Of a DNA stretch of 64,000 bases, positions 28,506 to 38,900 are shown in pieces. The stretch covers positions 1 through 64,000 of the forward strand of contig JADKHI010000004.1 in assembly GCA_016721825.1 (NCBI GenBank), given 5' to 3'. The translations under genes and the position numbers were made by a program. The stretch's first letter is position 1, and each line of letters opens with the position of its first letter. Below the pieces are notes generated by a model that made no database searches, was not told the origin of the DNA, and saw only the letters and a list, made by a program, of their open reading frames with translations. The DNA comes from Flavobacteriales bacterium. GTDB taxonomy: Bacteria; Bacteroidota; Bacteroidia; Flavobacteriales_F; PHOS-HE28.

Positions 28506-31500
28506 GTGGCCGAACCCACTCCGCCCAACACCACGCCACCTTTCAGGGTCCGCACCCTGATGTTGCTTGCCGTGGGGTTGATGGCCGTCCATGTCCATGG
28601 TCAGTTCGGCAGCAACCTGCGTGTGGCCCAAGTGGTCTTCAAAAGCGATAGCATCCGGCTGGACAGCTTGAGCATCGCGCCAGGCAGCTTCTCCTTATGG
28701 AACGAGAACGCACAGGTCGGGACGTCGGCGTACACACTGGACCCTTATGGCGCCTGGCTCGTACGGAAGGACCCAGCGTTAACAGATACGCTCACCGCAC
28801 GGTGGCGGGCCCTGCCCCTGTTGCTGAGCGGCACTTATCGGCACAAGGACCCGGACCGACTGACGAAACTCTCCGGGGACAGGCCGGACCCCTTCAAGTA
28901 TTCGCCGTCAAGCAGCACGGAGGACCCCTTCGGGATCAGCGGGCTGAACAAGAGCGGCAGCATTTCACGCGGGGTGCTCGCGGGGAACAACCAGGACCTT
29001 TCGGTGAACAGCACCCTGAACCTGGAGCTCAGCGGCAGGCTCACGGACCGGATCAGTATACTGGCCTCCATCACCGACAACAACATTCCGATCCAAGTGG
29101 GGGGGAACACCCTGGAGCTACAGGACTTCGATCAGGTCTTCATCAAGCTGTTCGACGACCGGCAGGAGCTCGTAGCAGGGGATTTCGTGCTACAGCGCCC
29201 GAACAGCCATTTCCTCACCTACCTGAAGAAGGCCAAAGGCTTGAGCTATGGCACGAAGCTGGGGCCGGTGGACAAGCCGAACGGGCAGCTAGGGGTGAGC
29301 GCGGCGGTGAGCAAGGGCAAGTTCGCACGCAACCTGATCCAAGGCACGGAAGGCGTGCAGGGCCCCTACAGACTGCGGGGAGATGCGGGAGAGAGCTTCA
29401 TCATCGTACTGAGCGGCACCGAGCGTGTGTTCATCGATGGGCTTCAGCTTTCACGCGGGCAGGAGAACGACTACGTGATCGACTACAACACCGCCGAGGT
29501 CACCTTCACGGCCAAGCGCCTCATCACCAAGGACCGCCGCATCGTCGTCGAGTTCCAATACAGTGAGAAGAACTACGTGCGCTCGCTGCTGCGCGCCTCC
29601 TTTGATCGCTCCTTCGCCAAGACCGATGTCCACTTCAACCTGTACACCGAACAGGACCACCGCAACCAGCCGTTGCAACAGGAGCTGAGCCCTTCGGACC
29701 GCACCGTGCTGACCGATGCGGGCGATGACCCGTTGGCGGCCGCCACACCAGGGGTCGACACGGTGGCCTACAGCGCGAACGAGGTCCTCTATGCCAAGCG
29801 CGATTCGTTGGGCTACGATCCGGTGTACGTCTACAACACCTCTCCGGACAGCGCCTTCTACCGGCTCACCTTCACCACGGTCGGGACCGGCAACGGCGAC
29901 TACGTGCAGGACAGCTTCTCTCCGAACGGCCGGGTGTTCCGCTGGGTGGCACCGGACACGATCGACGGGAACGTTATACGACGTGGTGACAGTGCACCCT
30001 TGCGGATCCTGATCGCACCGAGGGCCCAACAGGTACTGGCCTTGGGCGCCGAACACCGCTTTTCCACCCGCACCAAGGCTTCCGCAGAGATCGCCTTGAG
30101 CAACAACGATGTGAACACCTTCTCCTCCATTGGCAACGAAGACAACAAGGCTCCGGCGTTCCGGCTTGGAGGGGTTCACCAGATACCGCTTTCCGCCAAG
30201 GACAGCACCTGGCGTATGGAGCTGACCACCGAGAACGAGCTGCTTGGGCGCGACTTCAAGTATGTGGAACGCTACCGCGCGGTGGAATTCGAGCGGAACT
30301 GGAACGCCTTGGGCATCGCCTTGGACGGTGACCAACTGCTGGCCAATGTCGGGGTGGGGGTGCGCAGCTACCGCGGTGGTTACGCCCGTCTCACGGCCAA
30401 CACTTTTCAGGTGCGCGACCGGTACAGCGGGTGGCGCGAACGCTTGGAGAGCGATCTGCATCTAGGCCGATGGGACCTTGTCGGGGAAGCCAGCCTGCTC
30501 AGCACCACCGACCCACGCCGCACCCAGTTCCTCCGGCACCGTGGCCTGTTGCGCCACCGCATGCGCGACCTGGCCGTGGGTATAAAGAGCGAGCAGGAAC
30601 ACAACCTGTTCATGGCCCAAGGCTCGGACTCCTTGCTGGCCGGTAGCTATCAGTTCCATGATTGGGAGCTCTTCGTGCAAAGCCCGGACAGCTTCAAGAC
30701 ACGGGTACGGCTCTCGGGGGGGCAGCGGCATGAAAAGGGTTTGCGGAACGGCATGCTCTCCGCCAGCACCGTCGCCACGGCCTATGGGGCCACCCTCGAC
30801 CTGACCAAGGACCCACGCAACCGGCTGAGCACCACCTTCACCTTCCGCGAGCTGCGGATCGTGGACAGCACCATCACTGTTGCCAAGCCTGAAGAGACCT
30901 ACCTGGCCCGCGTGGACTATGACCTGAGCCTGTGGAAAGGGGCCATGAACTGGGACATGTTCTACGAGTTCGGCAGTGGTCTTGAACAGCGGCGCGAGTA
31001 CATCTACCTGCAGGTGCCGGCCGGCCAGGGGGTCTACATCTGGATCGACTACAACGGCAACGGGATCAAGGAACTGAACGAGTTCGAGGTGGCCAACTTC
31101 GGCTATGAGGCGGACCACATCCGGGTGTTCGTGCAGACGAACGACTACGTGCGCACCTTCAGCAACCAGCTCAGCACCTCACTGGACCTGCGCCCGGCGG
31201 CGGTCTGGGAGGACACCAAAGGCCTGCGGCACTTTGTGGCGAAGTTCAGCGACCTCACGTCCTTCCGTACCGACCGCAAGACCGGCGCGGATGATCTGGG
31301 TCAGGCCGTCAACCCATTCGAGCTGGACCCCTTGGATAGTGCCTTGACAGCGTTCAACAGTTCGGTCCGCAACACCTTCTACTACGACCGCAGCAGCAGG
31401 ATCTGGAGCGTGGACCACACCTACCAGAACGACCGCACGAAGAGCCTGCTCCAGAACGGCTACGAATCGCGCACGAGGGAAGGCAACATGCTGCGGCTGC

Positions 31501-32000
31501 GAGTGAATGCAACGCGACATTGGACTTTGGAGATCGAGAGCGAACGCGGGCGTTCCACCAGCAACAGTGACCTGATCGAAGGGCGCAACTTCAAGGTGGA
31601 CCAAGAGTCGATCCGGCCACGCCTCACCTGGCAGCCTGGAACCAAGCTACGTGCGGTGCTCACCTACAAGCTCACCCGAAAACTGAATGACATCGACCTG
31701 GGTGGTGAGCAGGCTGAACTGCAGGACCTGGGAGCTGAACTGCGGTTCAACGCGGCAGGCAAGGGCACCATTCAACTGAACGGGAATCTGGTGGGCATCG
31801 CCTTCGACGGCACGGAGAACTCGGTGATCGGCAACGAGATGTTGGGTGGCCTGCGGGCCGGCACCAACATCACGTGGAGCCTTGGCATCCAGCGGCGGTT
31901 GAGCGACCACTTGCAGGTTGATCTGACCTACAATGGTCGCAGCAGCGAAGGGGTCCCCACCGTTCACGTGGGCGGCGCACAGGTCAGGGCGTTCTTCTGA
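28506..32000 (+). CDS. Very large conserved outer-membrane (beta-barrel-like) protein
   Basis: About 1164 aa. N-terminal export signal RVRTLMLLAVGLMAVHVHGQ; the exact start is uncertain (GTG 28506 preferred; ATGs at 28428, 28440 and 28560 are alternatives). Early region: SGLNKSGSISRGVLAGNNQD, LELSGRLTDRISILASITDN and LELQDFDQVFIKLFDDRQEL, followed by GTEGVQGPYRLRGDAGESFI and VIDYNTAEVTFTAKRLITKD, all blocks of a large Bacteroidota family. Then long alternating amphipathic strands with aromatic girdles (GAEHRFSTRTKASAEIALSN, LTYKLTRKLNDIDLGGEQAE) suggesting a barrel of many strands. Function not known to me. TAATTTTC at 28473-28480 could be the promoter. Confidence 0.7.
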   Translation: MAEPTPPNTTPPFRVRTLMLLAVGLMAVHVHGQFGSNLRVAQVVFKSDSIRLDSLSIAPGSFSLWNENAQVGTSAYTLDPYGAWLVRKDPALTDTLTARWRALPLLLSGTYRHKDPDRLTKLSGDRPDPFKYSPSSSTEDPFGISGLNKSGSISRGVLAGNNQDLSVNSTLNLELSGRLTDRISILASITDNNIPIQVGGNTLELQDFDQVFIKLFDDRQELVAGDFVLQRPNSHFLTYLKKAKGLSYGTKLGPVDKPNGQLGVSAAVSKGKFARNLIQGTEGVQGPYRLRGDAGESFIIVLSGTERVFIDGLQLSRGQENDYVIDYNTAEVTFTAKRLITKDRRIVVEFQYSEKNYVRSLLRASFDRSFAKTDVHFNLYTEQDHRNQPLQQELSPSDRTVLTDAGDDPLAAATPGVDTVAYSANEVLYAKRDSLGYDPVYVYNTSPDSAFYRLTFTTVGTGNGDYVQDSFSPNGRVFRWVAPDTIDGNVIRRGDSAPLRILIAPRAQQVLALGAEHRFSTRTKASAEIALSNNDVNTFSSIGNEDNKAPAFRLGGVHQIPLSAKDSTWRMELTTENELLGRDFKYVERYRAVEFERNWNALGIALDGDQLLANVGVGVRSYRGGYARLTANTFQVRDRYSGWRERLESDLHLGRWDLVGEASLLSTTDPRRTQFLRHRGLLRHRMRDLAVGIKSEQEHNLFMAQGSDSLLAGSYQFHDWELFVQSPDSFKTRVRLSGGQRHEKGLRNGMLSASTVATAYGATLDLTKDPRNRLSTTFTFRELRIVDSTITVAKPEETYLARVDYDLSLWKGAMNWDMFYEFGSGLEQRREYIYLQVPAGQGVYIWIDYNGNGIKELNEFEVANFGYEADHIRVFVQTNDYVRTFSNQLSTSLDLRPAAVWEDTKGLRHFVAKFSDLTSFRTDRKTGADDLGQAVNPFELDPLDSALTAFNSSVRNTFYYDRSSRIWSVDHTYQNDRTKSLLQNGYESRTREGNMLRLRVNATRHWTLEIESERGRSTSNSDLIEGRNFKVDQESIRPRLTWQPGTKLRAVLTYKLTRKLNDIDLGGEQAELQDLGAELRFNAAGKGTIQLNGNLVGIAFDGTENSVIGNEMLGGLRAGTNITWSLGIQRRLSDHLQVDLTYNGRSSEGVPTVHVGGAQVRAFF

Positions 32001-32012
32001 CCGGAACAGCGA

Positions 32013-32924
32013 TCACTTCAGGTCGAAGGTGGTCTTCGACACCAATGCACCGGACTCGTAGAGCTCCACGATGTACTGCCCGTTGGCCAGCTTGCCGGTG
32101 GCGGTGTAGAACATGCACACGTCCAGCGGTTGGTTCTGGTAGTTCACCTCACGCTTCACGCTGTACTCGCCCTGCACACCATTGTAGGTGAAGCGATTGT
32201 CCGAGTCACCGGCGGGAAGCACGGAGCCATCGGGGCTGATGATGCGCATGTGGATCATCTTGTTGCCCGGCATCGTAACGCGGTTCTCTCCCAGCACGAA
32301 GCAGCTCTTCACCATCTCCGCCTTGCTGGCGCGATCGGTGTCGACCTGCTTGCCATTGTTGCGCAGGAAAAGCGCACCGGCCGTATGTGTGGTGGCGCTC
32401 AGGATGGACCCTTTGGCGATCAACGCCCGTTGCTCCTCGGTCTGCTGTTCCAAGGCCACCTTTTGGCCGGTCACTTCACCCAGCTGCTGCTTGGTCTGCA
32501 GGTTCTCGGCCGTGAGTTCCTTGTTCAAGGTGTTCAACGAGTCGATCGTGAACACATACCCTTTCATGATCTTCTTGAGCGTAGTGACCTCCTTTTCCGC
32601 GCGGGCCAGGCTGTAGGTGCCGTTCTTCACCTTCTGCAACAGGTCCTCGATCTGCTGTTTCTGCGCGCTGATCTCCGTACGGAGCTGCTCGTTGTCCGTG
32701 TTGAGCGTGTCATACTGCGCCAGCATATCCTCGAGCAACTTGGTCACATTGTCCTTGTCGCTGGACACCTTGGCGAGTTCCTGACCGGTGGTCTGCACGT
32801 CCTTGTTCTTCTGCATGAGCAGGTAGAGCATCACCACATTGCTGATGAGCAGGAGCACCACCAAGGCGAGGAGTGCGGTATTGGAGCGGCCTTTGGACTC
32901 GGGGGCGTTGGGTTGCTGTTCCAT
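32013..32924 (-). CDS. Membrane-anchored coiled-coil protein
   Basis: 303 aa. One N-terminal transmembrane helix (TALLALVVLLLISNVVMLYL, residues 16-36), then coiled coil up to about residue 165 (LAKVSSDKDNVTKLLEDMLA, LRTEISAQKQQIEDLLQKVK, EKEVTTLKKIMKGYVFTIDS), then a folded domain: ILSATTHTAGALFLRNNGKQ, FVLGENRVTMPGNKMIHMRI, VNYQNQPLDVCMFYTATGKL and GQYIVELYESGALVSKTTFD. The final part looks beta-rich. Proteins of this layout are frequent in Flavobacteriales without a known role. Divergent from comF. Confidence 0.72.
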   Translation of the reverse strand: MEQQPNAPESKGRSNTALLALVVLLLISNVVMLYLLMQKNKDVQTTGQELAKVSSDKDNVTKLLEDMLAQYDTLNTDNEQLRTEISAQKQQIEDLLQKVKNGTYSLARAEKEVTTLKKIMKGYVFTIDSLNTLNKELTAENLQTKQQLGEVTGQKVALEQQTEEQRALIAKGSILSATTHTAGALFLRNNGKQVDTDRASKAEMVKSCFVLGENRVTMPGNKMIHMRIISPDGSVLPAGDSDNRFTYNGVQGEYSVKREVNYQNQPLDVCMFYTATGKLANGQYIVELYESGALVSKTTFDLK

Positions 32925-32984
32925 GCAGGAAATAGGGTCTGACGAAAGGGTGCTGATCGCGAGCGGCTAAGTTATCTTGGTCGC

Positions 32985-33722
32985 ATGCCCGGACCTTTCA
33001 ATAACGGCGCACTTTTCAACAAAGTAGTTCACCCGATAAGCCAGGGTGTTGGCTCTGTGGTCGACCTTTTTCTGCCACGCTTATGCGCCGGTTGCGACGC
33101 TGCGTTGATGTCGCGGGAAAAGGCCCTGTGCCTGAGCTGCACGGAGGATCTTCCGTTGACACGATTCCACGGCGACCCCACAAACCCCGTGGAACGGGTG
33201 TTCTGGGGCAAATTGGAACTGGAGGCCGCGACCGCTCTGTTGCACTTCGACAAGGGAGGGATGGTGCAGCACATGCTCCACCGCCTGAAGTACAAGGGCG
33301 ACAAGGAGATCGGGCTGGAGCTGGGCCGCCACATGGCCACAGAGCTTATGGCCTGCCCACGGTTCGGGTCCGTGGACCTGCTGTTAGCCGTGCCGCTGCA
33401 CCCTCGCAAGGAGCGGCAGCGCGGGTACAACCAAAGCCAGGTGCTGGTGGACGGCATGACCGAGGTCTGGGGACTGCCCCCGGCGCAGCAACGGTTGATG
33501 CGTGTGGTGCGCACCCCCAGCCAGACCCGCAAAGGCCGCATGGACCGGTGGCTGAACGTGAAGGAGGCCTTTGACCTGTCCGATGTTCGGGCCCTCGAAG
33601 GGCGGCATATCCTGTTGGTGGATGACGTGGTGACCACCGGCGCTACACTGGAAGGCTGCGCGCGTGCCCTCCAGAAGGTAACAGGGGTTCGCGTGAGCGT
33701 GGTCACCGTGGCCTTCGCTTGA
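32985..33722 (+). CDS. ComF-family phosphoribosyltransferase
   Basis: 245 aa. N-terminal zinc-binding region LCAGCDAALMSREKALCLSC with two CxxC pairs, typical double-zinc ComF start, then MLHRLKYKGDKEIGLELGR, LLAVPLHPRKERQRGYNQSQ, and the PRPP loop ILLVDDVVTTGATLEGCARA near residues 208-227. In other bacteria ComF proteins take part in DNA uptake and repair linked to nucleotide metabolism; here no competence genes are adjacent. TATCTTGG just before the ATG may be its promoter. Confidence 0.9.
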   Translation: MPGPFNNGALFNKVVHPISQGVGSVVDLFLPRLCAGCDAALMSREKALCLSCTEDLPLTRFHGDPTNPVERVFWGKLELEAATALLHFDKGGMVQHMLHRLKYKGDKEIGLELGRHMATELMACPRFGSVDLLLAVPLHPRKERQRGYNQSQVLVDGMTEVWGLPPAQQRLMRVVRTPSQTRKGRMDRWLNVKEAFDLSDVRALEGRHILLVDDVVTTGATLEGCARALQKVTGVRVSVVTVAFA

Positions 33723-33748
33723 AACGGCAGGACCTTTGCGAAGCCCGC

Positions 33749-33756
33749 TAGATTTG
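33749..33756 (+). promoter_or_regulatory. Promoter -7 element of the fRMsr gene
   Basis: TAGATTTG, exact TAnnTTTG, only 7 bp before the ATG at 33764, so the transcript would be leaderless or nearly so. Confidence 0.5.
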
Positions 33757-33763
33757 CCGCCCC

Positions 33764-34252
33764 ATGTCCGAGACCTTGCAGCTTCCCCAGACCACCGATC
33801 GTGTGGCCGTGTATTCGGCCCTGTACCCACAGGTGCGCGAGCTCTTGAACGACGAACACGACCTCATCGCCGCGATGGCCAACGTTTCCGCTGCATTGCG
33901 CCAGGCCTTCAGCTGGCATTGGATCGGATTCTACCGGGTGATGGGCGCCGAATTGGTGCTCGGCCCCTTTCAAGGCCCCGTGGCCTGCAGTCGGATCGGC
34001 CATGGCAAAGGCGTTTGCGGTACGGCTTGGGCAGATGAGAAGACCCTGATCGTGGCCGATGTGGACAAGTTCCCGGGGCACATCGCCTGCAGCCCGTTGT
34101 CAAAGAGCGAGATCGTGGTGCCCATCCGGGATCGGAGCGGTCGCATCGCAGCAGTGCTCGACATTGATAGCGAGCACATGGATGACTTCAACGAGGTGGA
34201 CGCCCACGCCCTTGGCCGGATATGCACCTTGCTGGAGCCGCTGTTCGAGTGA
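33764..34252 (+). CDS. msrC: Free methionine-(R)-sulfoxide reductase (GAF domain)
   Basis: 162 aa single GAF domain. Reduces free methionine-R-sulfoxide. The three conserved cysteines are present as C75 (GPFQGPVACSRI), C85 (GHGKGVCGTAWA) and C109 (FPGHIACSPLS), with SEIVVPI and LDIDSEHMDDF blocks as in characterised fRMsr enzymes. The cysteines separate it from signalling GAF proteins. Its TGA shares a base with the ATG of the next gene (TGATG). Confidence 0.92.
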   Translation: MSETLQLPQTTDRVAVYSALYPQVRELLNDEHDLIAAMANVSAALRQAFSWHWIGFYRVMGAELVLGPFQGPVACSRIGHGKGVCGTAWADEKTLIVADVDKFPGHIACSPLSKSEIVVPIRDRSGRIAAVLDIDSEHMDDFNEVDAHALGRICTLLEPLFE

Positions 34253-35835
34253 TGCGGACCTGGAAGATCGCATTGCTGCTGCCGGTGTTGGCCGGATGCG
34301 CACAGGTGCGCGACATCAGTGGGGGGGAGAAGGACATCACACCACCCGCCCTACTTTCTGCCGAACCGGCTGACCTGAGCACCGGTTTCCAAGGGCAACG
34401 GATCGTGCTGCACTTTGACGAGCGTGTGAAACTGGGTCGCCTGCGTGACCAACTGCTGATCTCGCCTCCGCTTGCAACGCTCCCGGACGTGCGTGTGCAA
34501 GGCGCCACCGATGTGGTGCTCGAATTGAAAGAGCCTCTGGAGCCGAACACTACCTACAGCTTCTTCCTGGGCGATGCCGTAGCGGACCTTACCGAAGGCA
34601 ACGCAGCAAAGGACCTGAGCTACACCATCTCCACGGGGGGGCACTTGGACAGTGCTTTCGTTGATGGACTTGTGGTCGATGCGTTCAGTGGCAAAGCAGC
34701 TGCCAGCGTGCATGTGCTCTTATTCGCCGAAGGTGATAGCGCCGGGCTGAGGGAGGGGCGACCGGCCTATGCGACCAGGACGGACAAAGAAGGCGTTTTC
34801 CACATGCGGCACCTACGGGAAGGGCGCTACGCGTTGAACGGGCTGCGCGACCAGAACGCGAACCTGCGGTTCGACCTGCCCAACGAGGCGGTGGCCTTTC
34901 GGGATGGGCCGGTAGTGCTGCCGGACACGAACGACCAACTGCTCCGACTGTTCCTGGAGCAGCCCGACCAACAGCAGGTGATGGATCAGCGCGTGGGCCC
35001 GGATCGCGACTGGCGGTTGGTGATGGCGAGGCCTTTGACGGATCTAAAGCTCCGGGACCTGGGCCGCACCGGAAGCACCCTGAGCTGGAGCATCGAGGCC
35101 AATGCCGCCGGTGACAGTGTGCGTTGCTGGCCGAACGACACCACCGCCCTGGACCGACAGACATTCGAAGTGAGCGATGGTGGAACGGTGCTGGATACGC
35201 TGACCTACAGGGTACGCGAGAAGATGCCCTTCTACGTTGCGGCCGTCGCAGCCCAGCGCGATGGAGAGATCCTTCTGCAGGCGACGCGCCCCTTGGCGAA
35301 CCTTGAAGCCGAGCAGATCACGGTAAGGACAGACACTAACGACCGACCGTTCACGATCCGTATGGATAGCGTCGATAGGCGCCTTACGCACCTCTTACTG
35401 GACCTGAAGGCCGGTCAAGAAGCAACGGCCACACTCTTGCCCAATGCGCTGAACGATATCTACGGGGGAGCGAACGACACGTTGGTGCTTTCCACGCGAC
35501 TGCCTGGTCCTGAGCAGCTTGGTGGGCTCACAGTAACGATCAAGGACACGTTGGTTCGCGCGACCGGCACCTTTCTGCTTCAACTGTTGAACACAGCCGA
35601 CCAGGTCATGGAACAACGCGTTGCGACCGACCTGTCACATCCATTCCGGCTCGCGGGGCTGAGCCCAGGCACCTACACCCTCAAACTCGTGGAGGACCTC
35701 AACAGCAGTGGGAAACAGGACACTGGCGACCTGGATGCCCAACGGCAACCCGAGCGGGCCTGGCGGATGGCCGGGACCGTGGTAGTGCGGGCCGGGTGGG
35801 ACGTGGAGCAGACCTGGGAGCTGGATCTTCGCTGA
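34252..35835 (+). CDS. Lipoprotein with SbsA-like Ig domain
   Basis: 527 aa. Short lipoprotein signal MRTWKIALLLPVLAGCAQVR (lipobox LAGC), followed by DISGGEKDITPPALLSAEPA and FQGQRIVLHFDERVKLGRLR, the start of an SbsA/Big_5 Ig-like domain. Such GGxKDxxPP lipoproteins are a standard Bacteroidota family. Later segments: NTTYSFFLGDAVADLTEGNA, then a carboxypeptidase-regulatory-like domain (VHVLLFAEGD, FHMRHLREGRYALNGLRDQN) and a C-terminal LSPGTYTLKLVEDLNSSGKQ with DTGDLDAQRQPERA. Outer-membrane attached; role unknown. Confidence 0.82.
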   Translation: MRTWKIALLLPVLAGCAQVRDISGGEKDITPPALLSAEPADLSTGFQGQRIVLHFDERVKLGRLRDQLLISPPLATLPDVRVQGATDVVLELKEPLEPNTTYSFFLGDAVADLTEGNAAKDLSYTISTGGHLDSAFVDGLVVDAFSGKAAASVHVLLFAEGDSAGLREGRPAYATRTDKEGVFHMRHLREGRYALNGLRDQNANLRFDLPNEAVAFRDGPVVLPDTNDQLLRLFLEQPDQQQVMDQRVGPDRDWRLVMARPLTDLKLRDLGRTGSTLSWSIEANAAGDSVRCWPNDTTALDRQTFEVSDGGTVLDTLTYRVREKMPFYVAAVAAQRDGEILLQATRPLANLEAEQITVRTDTNDRPFTIRMDSVDRRLTHLLLDLKAGQEATATLLPNALNDIYGGANDTLVLSTRLPGPEQLGGLTVTIKDTLVRATGTFLLQLLNTADQVMEQRVATDLSHPFRLAGLSPGTYTLKLVEDLNSSGKQDTGDLDAQRQPERAWRMAGTVVVRAGWDVEQTWELDLR

Positions 35836-35973
35836 ACGCTGGCAACTTTTCCAGGGCAGGGCACGTCATCTGAACGGTTCGGCATGCCCGATCGGCCCGT
35901 TAGAGAGGACCGGGTAGGGATGCCTAACTTGTGCGGGTTTTCACCAATGATGGTCCCTGACCGACCGACGAGC

Positions 35974-38900
35974 ATGCTGAACAGATTCATATGCGCCCTT
36001 GCGATGGCGCTTGGGGTGGGGGGAAGTATCCATGCCCAACAAGGCGTGATCCCCACCATGGGTAAAGAGTTCTGGGTGGGCTACATGCAGAACTACGGGG
36101 GCGGTGGCAATCAGCACATCGACGTGTTCATCTCCAGCTATGTGAACACCACTGGGACCATTTCCATGCCCTTGCTCGGGTTCACGCAGAATTTCACCGT
36201 TACGGCCAATACCGTCACCACGGTGACCTTGCCTATCACGGCGGTGCACACGGGATCGGAAGTCGTGGACAACAAGTCCTTCTTGATCGAAACCGCGGAT
36301 ACCGTGGCGGTATACGCTCTCAATTTCGAGGATGCCACAGCCGATGCCGCTGCCATTTACCCAACGCAATCCCTGGGCACGGAATACCGCGTGCATTGTT
36401 ACTACGGCTTGAGCGGTTTCGGAACGCTGAACTCCGAGTTCCTGATCGTTGCCACGCAGGACGGCACGCAGATCGAGATCACACCCACTAGCGCAACTCT
36501 TGGCGGCCAACCGGCCGGGGTGCCTTTCCTTGTAAACCTCGATAGCGCGGAGACATTCCAGGTGCAGGCCGCGAACTCCGGTGATGACCTTTCAGGGACC
36601 ACGCTTATTGGAACGGCGATCAGCGGCTCGTGCAGGCCCTTTGCCGTGTTCTCGGGTTCGGTCTGCACCAACGTGCCGATCGGGTGCTTTGCTTGCGACC
36701 ACGTGTACGAGCAGAACCTGCCCAGCAATGTGTGGGGCACCAAATACTTCACGGTTCCATGGCAAGGCCCCAACAGCTACACCTACCGGGTGATGGCGAA
36801 CACCAACGGAACGAATTACACAGTGGATGGCGTGGCCCAGCCTGCGTTGAACGCTGGACAGTTCCAAGAGGTGAACTATGCCACCCAAGGCCATTGCATT
36901 GAAAGTACGGTACCCATTAGTGCAGCACAGTACATACAAGGACAGGATTGCTCCGGTGGCGTGGGCGACCCGGCACTGTTGATCCTCAATGCGGACGAAC
37001 AGAAGATCAGTAACATCAGCTTCGCCACGGTGGTGTCCGCCAACATCTCCAACCAATACATCGCTGTGATCGTGGAAACGGCGAGCAACAACCAGGTCAT
37101 TCTGGATGGTGCCGCAATGCCAGCTGCTTCCTTCACCCCCTACACGGCATGCTCCGCGAATAGCTGGGCCACATTCCCTCTGACACAGGGCAGCCACAGC
37201 ATCTCCTGCCCCACCGGGCTGATCGGCTACGTTTACGGCGTTGGTAGCAACTACGAGACGTACGCCTACTCGGTCGGTTCCTTCACCCCACTACCACCGC
37301 TGGTTGTGGACTCCGTGTTCTGCGGTGTGGACAGCACCGGAACGCTTACGCTTTCACCTCCCCAGCCGATCAACAATGCTTGGTGGTCCATCTATTCGAA
37401 CCCTACTGACACCCTTTGGCAAGGGCTGAACTACACGTTCACTCCTCCGGGTAGCGATGTGTATGTGGTGACCGGTTCGGAATTCCTGAGCGCTTGCGAG
37501 CAGCAGTACTTCTTCAGCGTGGAGGTCGACACCCCTCCCTTGTTGACCGTCACCGCTGCTCCAAGCGTCGTGTGCGCTTATTCTCCGGTGCAGCTCAACG
37601 TGACCGCGAACCCGGTAGGCACCTATCTGTACAACTGGTGGCCGGACCCTGAACTGAACGATGGTACGCTCCCGAACCCGATCGCAACACCTTCGGTAAG
37701 TGGTTGGTACTACGTCAGCGTAAGCTCCTTGAACGGCTGTGCGGTGGCCATTGACAGTGTTTACATCGATGTGCTTCCCGGGGCGGTCCTGATCCATGAG
37801 GCCAGCACGGCGGACGATGCGGTCTGTTTGGGTGACAGCACCCAATTGAGCTTGGATGTGCAGCAGATCATCGCACAGGATGCATTGGACACGGCACCGA
37901 GCGGCATTTGGGCCGGCTTGGGAAATGCCATTGTAGGCAACCAGTGCGGATCAGTGACCGGCAGCGCGCTTTGGTTCGATGGAGCCGGCCTGCGGTTCGC
38001 TGAGACCCAGCAGATGGACGTTTCCGCAGGAGGAAGCGTACAGTTCGCGATCCATATCGGAGCTGGCCTTGCCCCTTGCGAGAACGCCGACGCGGGCGAG
38101 GATGTGTTCTTGCAATACAGCGTGAACGCCGGTCCGTGGGTGACCATGTCCACCCTATGGGAATACCTGTACCCGAGCTTCACTACGGTCACTGTTCCGA
38201 TCCCTGCGGCGGCTCAGTCGGTCAACACGGCCTTCCGCTGGGTGCAAACGCTGAGCACGGGGGCCGGTGAGGACAACTGGGCCTTGGACAATGTGGTGAT
38301 CGCTGCGAACGGCCCAGGCAACCTCTTGTTCGCTTGGTCACCAGGGGCCACCTTGAGCAGCGCAGCGGTGCAGAACCCCATGGCCTATCCGAATGCGACC
38401 GGCTACTACTACATCACTTCGGAGGATGCACTGACCGGCTGTACGTACAGCGATTCGGTCTTCATTGACGTAGGCTTTCCGTTCACCATTGCTGTCACGA
38501 ATGACACGGCGCTTTGCGATGTTGCCGGGATCCAGCTGGATGCCACGCCCAGCTCCGGCAGTGGACATGTGTGGAACTGGACGCCCTCCACGAACCTGAG
38601 CGCGACCTTTGTGCAGAACCCGATCGCGACACCGACCACCACCACGGAGTACTTCGTGGAAGTGACCACCGCCGGCGGTTGCTCGGCCACCGACAGTGTA
38701 ACGATCGTGGTGAACCAGCTGCTTTCGCTCACCGTGACCACTACCGACGACGACCTGTGCCAGGGAGAGACCACCCAGCTCAACGCGAACGTTCTGGGCA
38801 ATCCTCCGGGCTTGTCCTACAGCTGGGATCCGTCCACCTCGGTGAACAACGCGTCCATTTCCAACCCCATCGCTTCCCCACCCAGCACCACCAACTACAT

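Noticed and set aside
28362..28631. N-terminal extension of the substrate-binding lipoprotein on the minus strand
   Set aside because: The lipoprotein signal begins at 28361; upstream codons are antisense to the neighbouring gene's leader.
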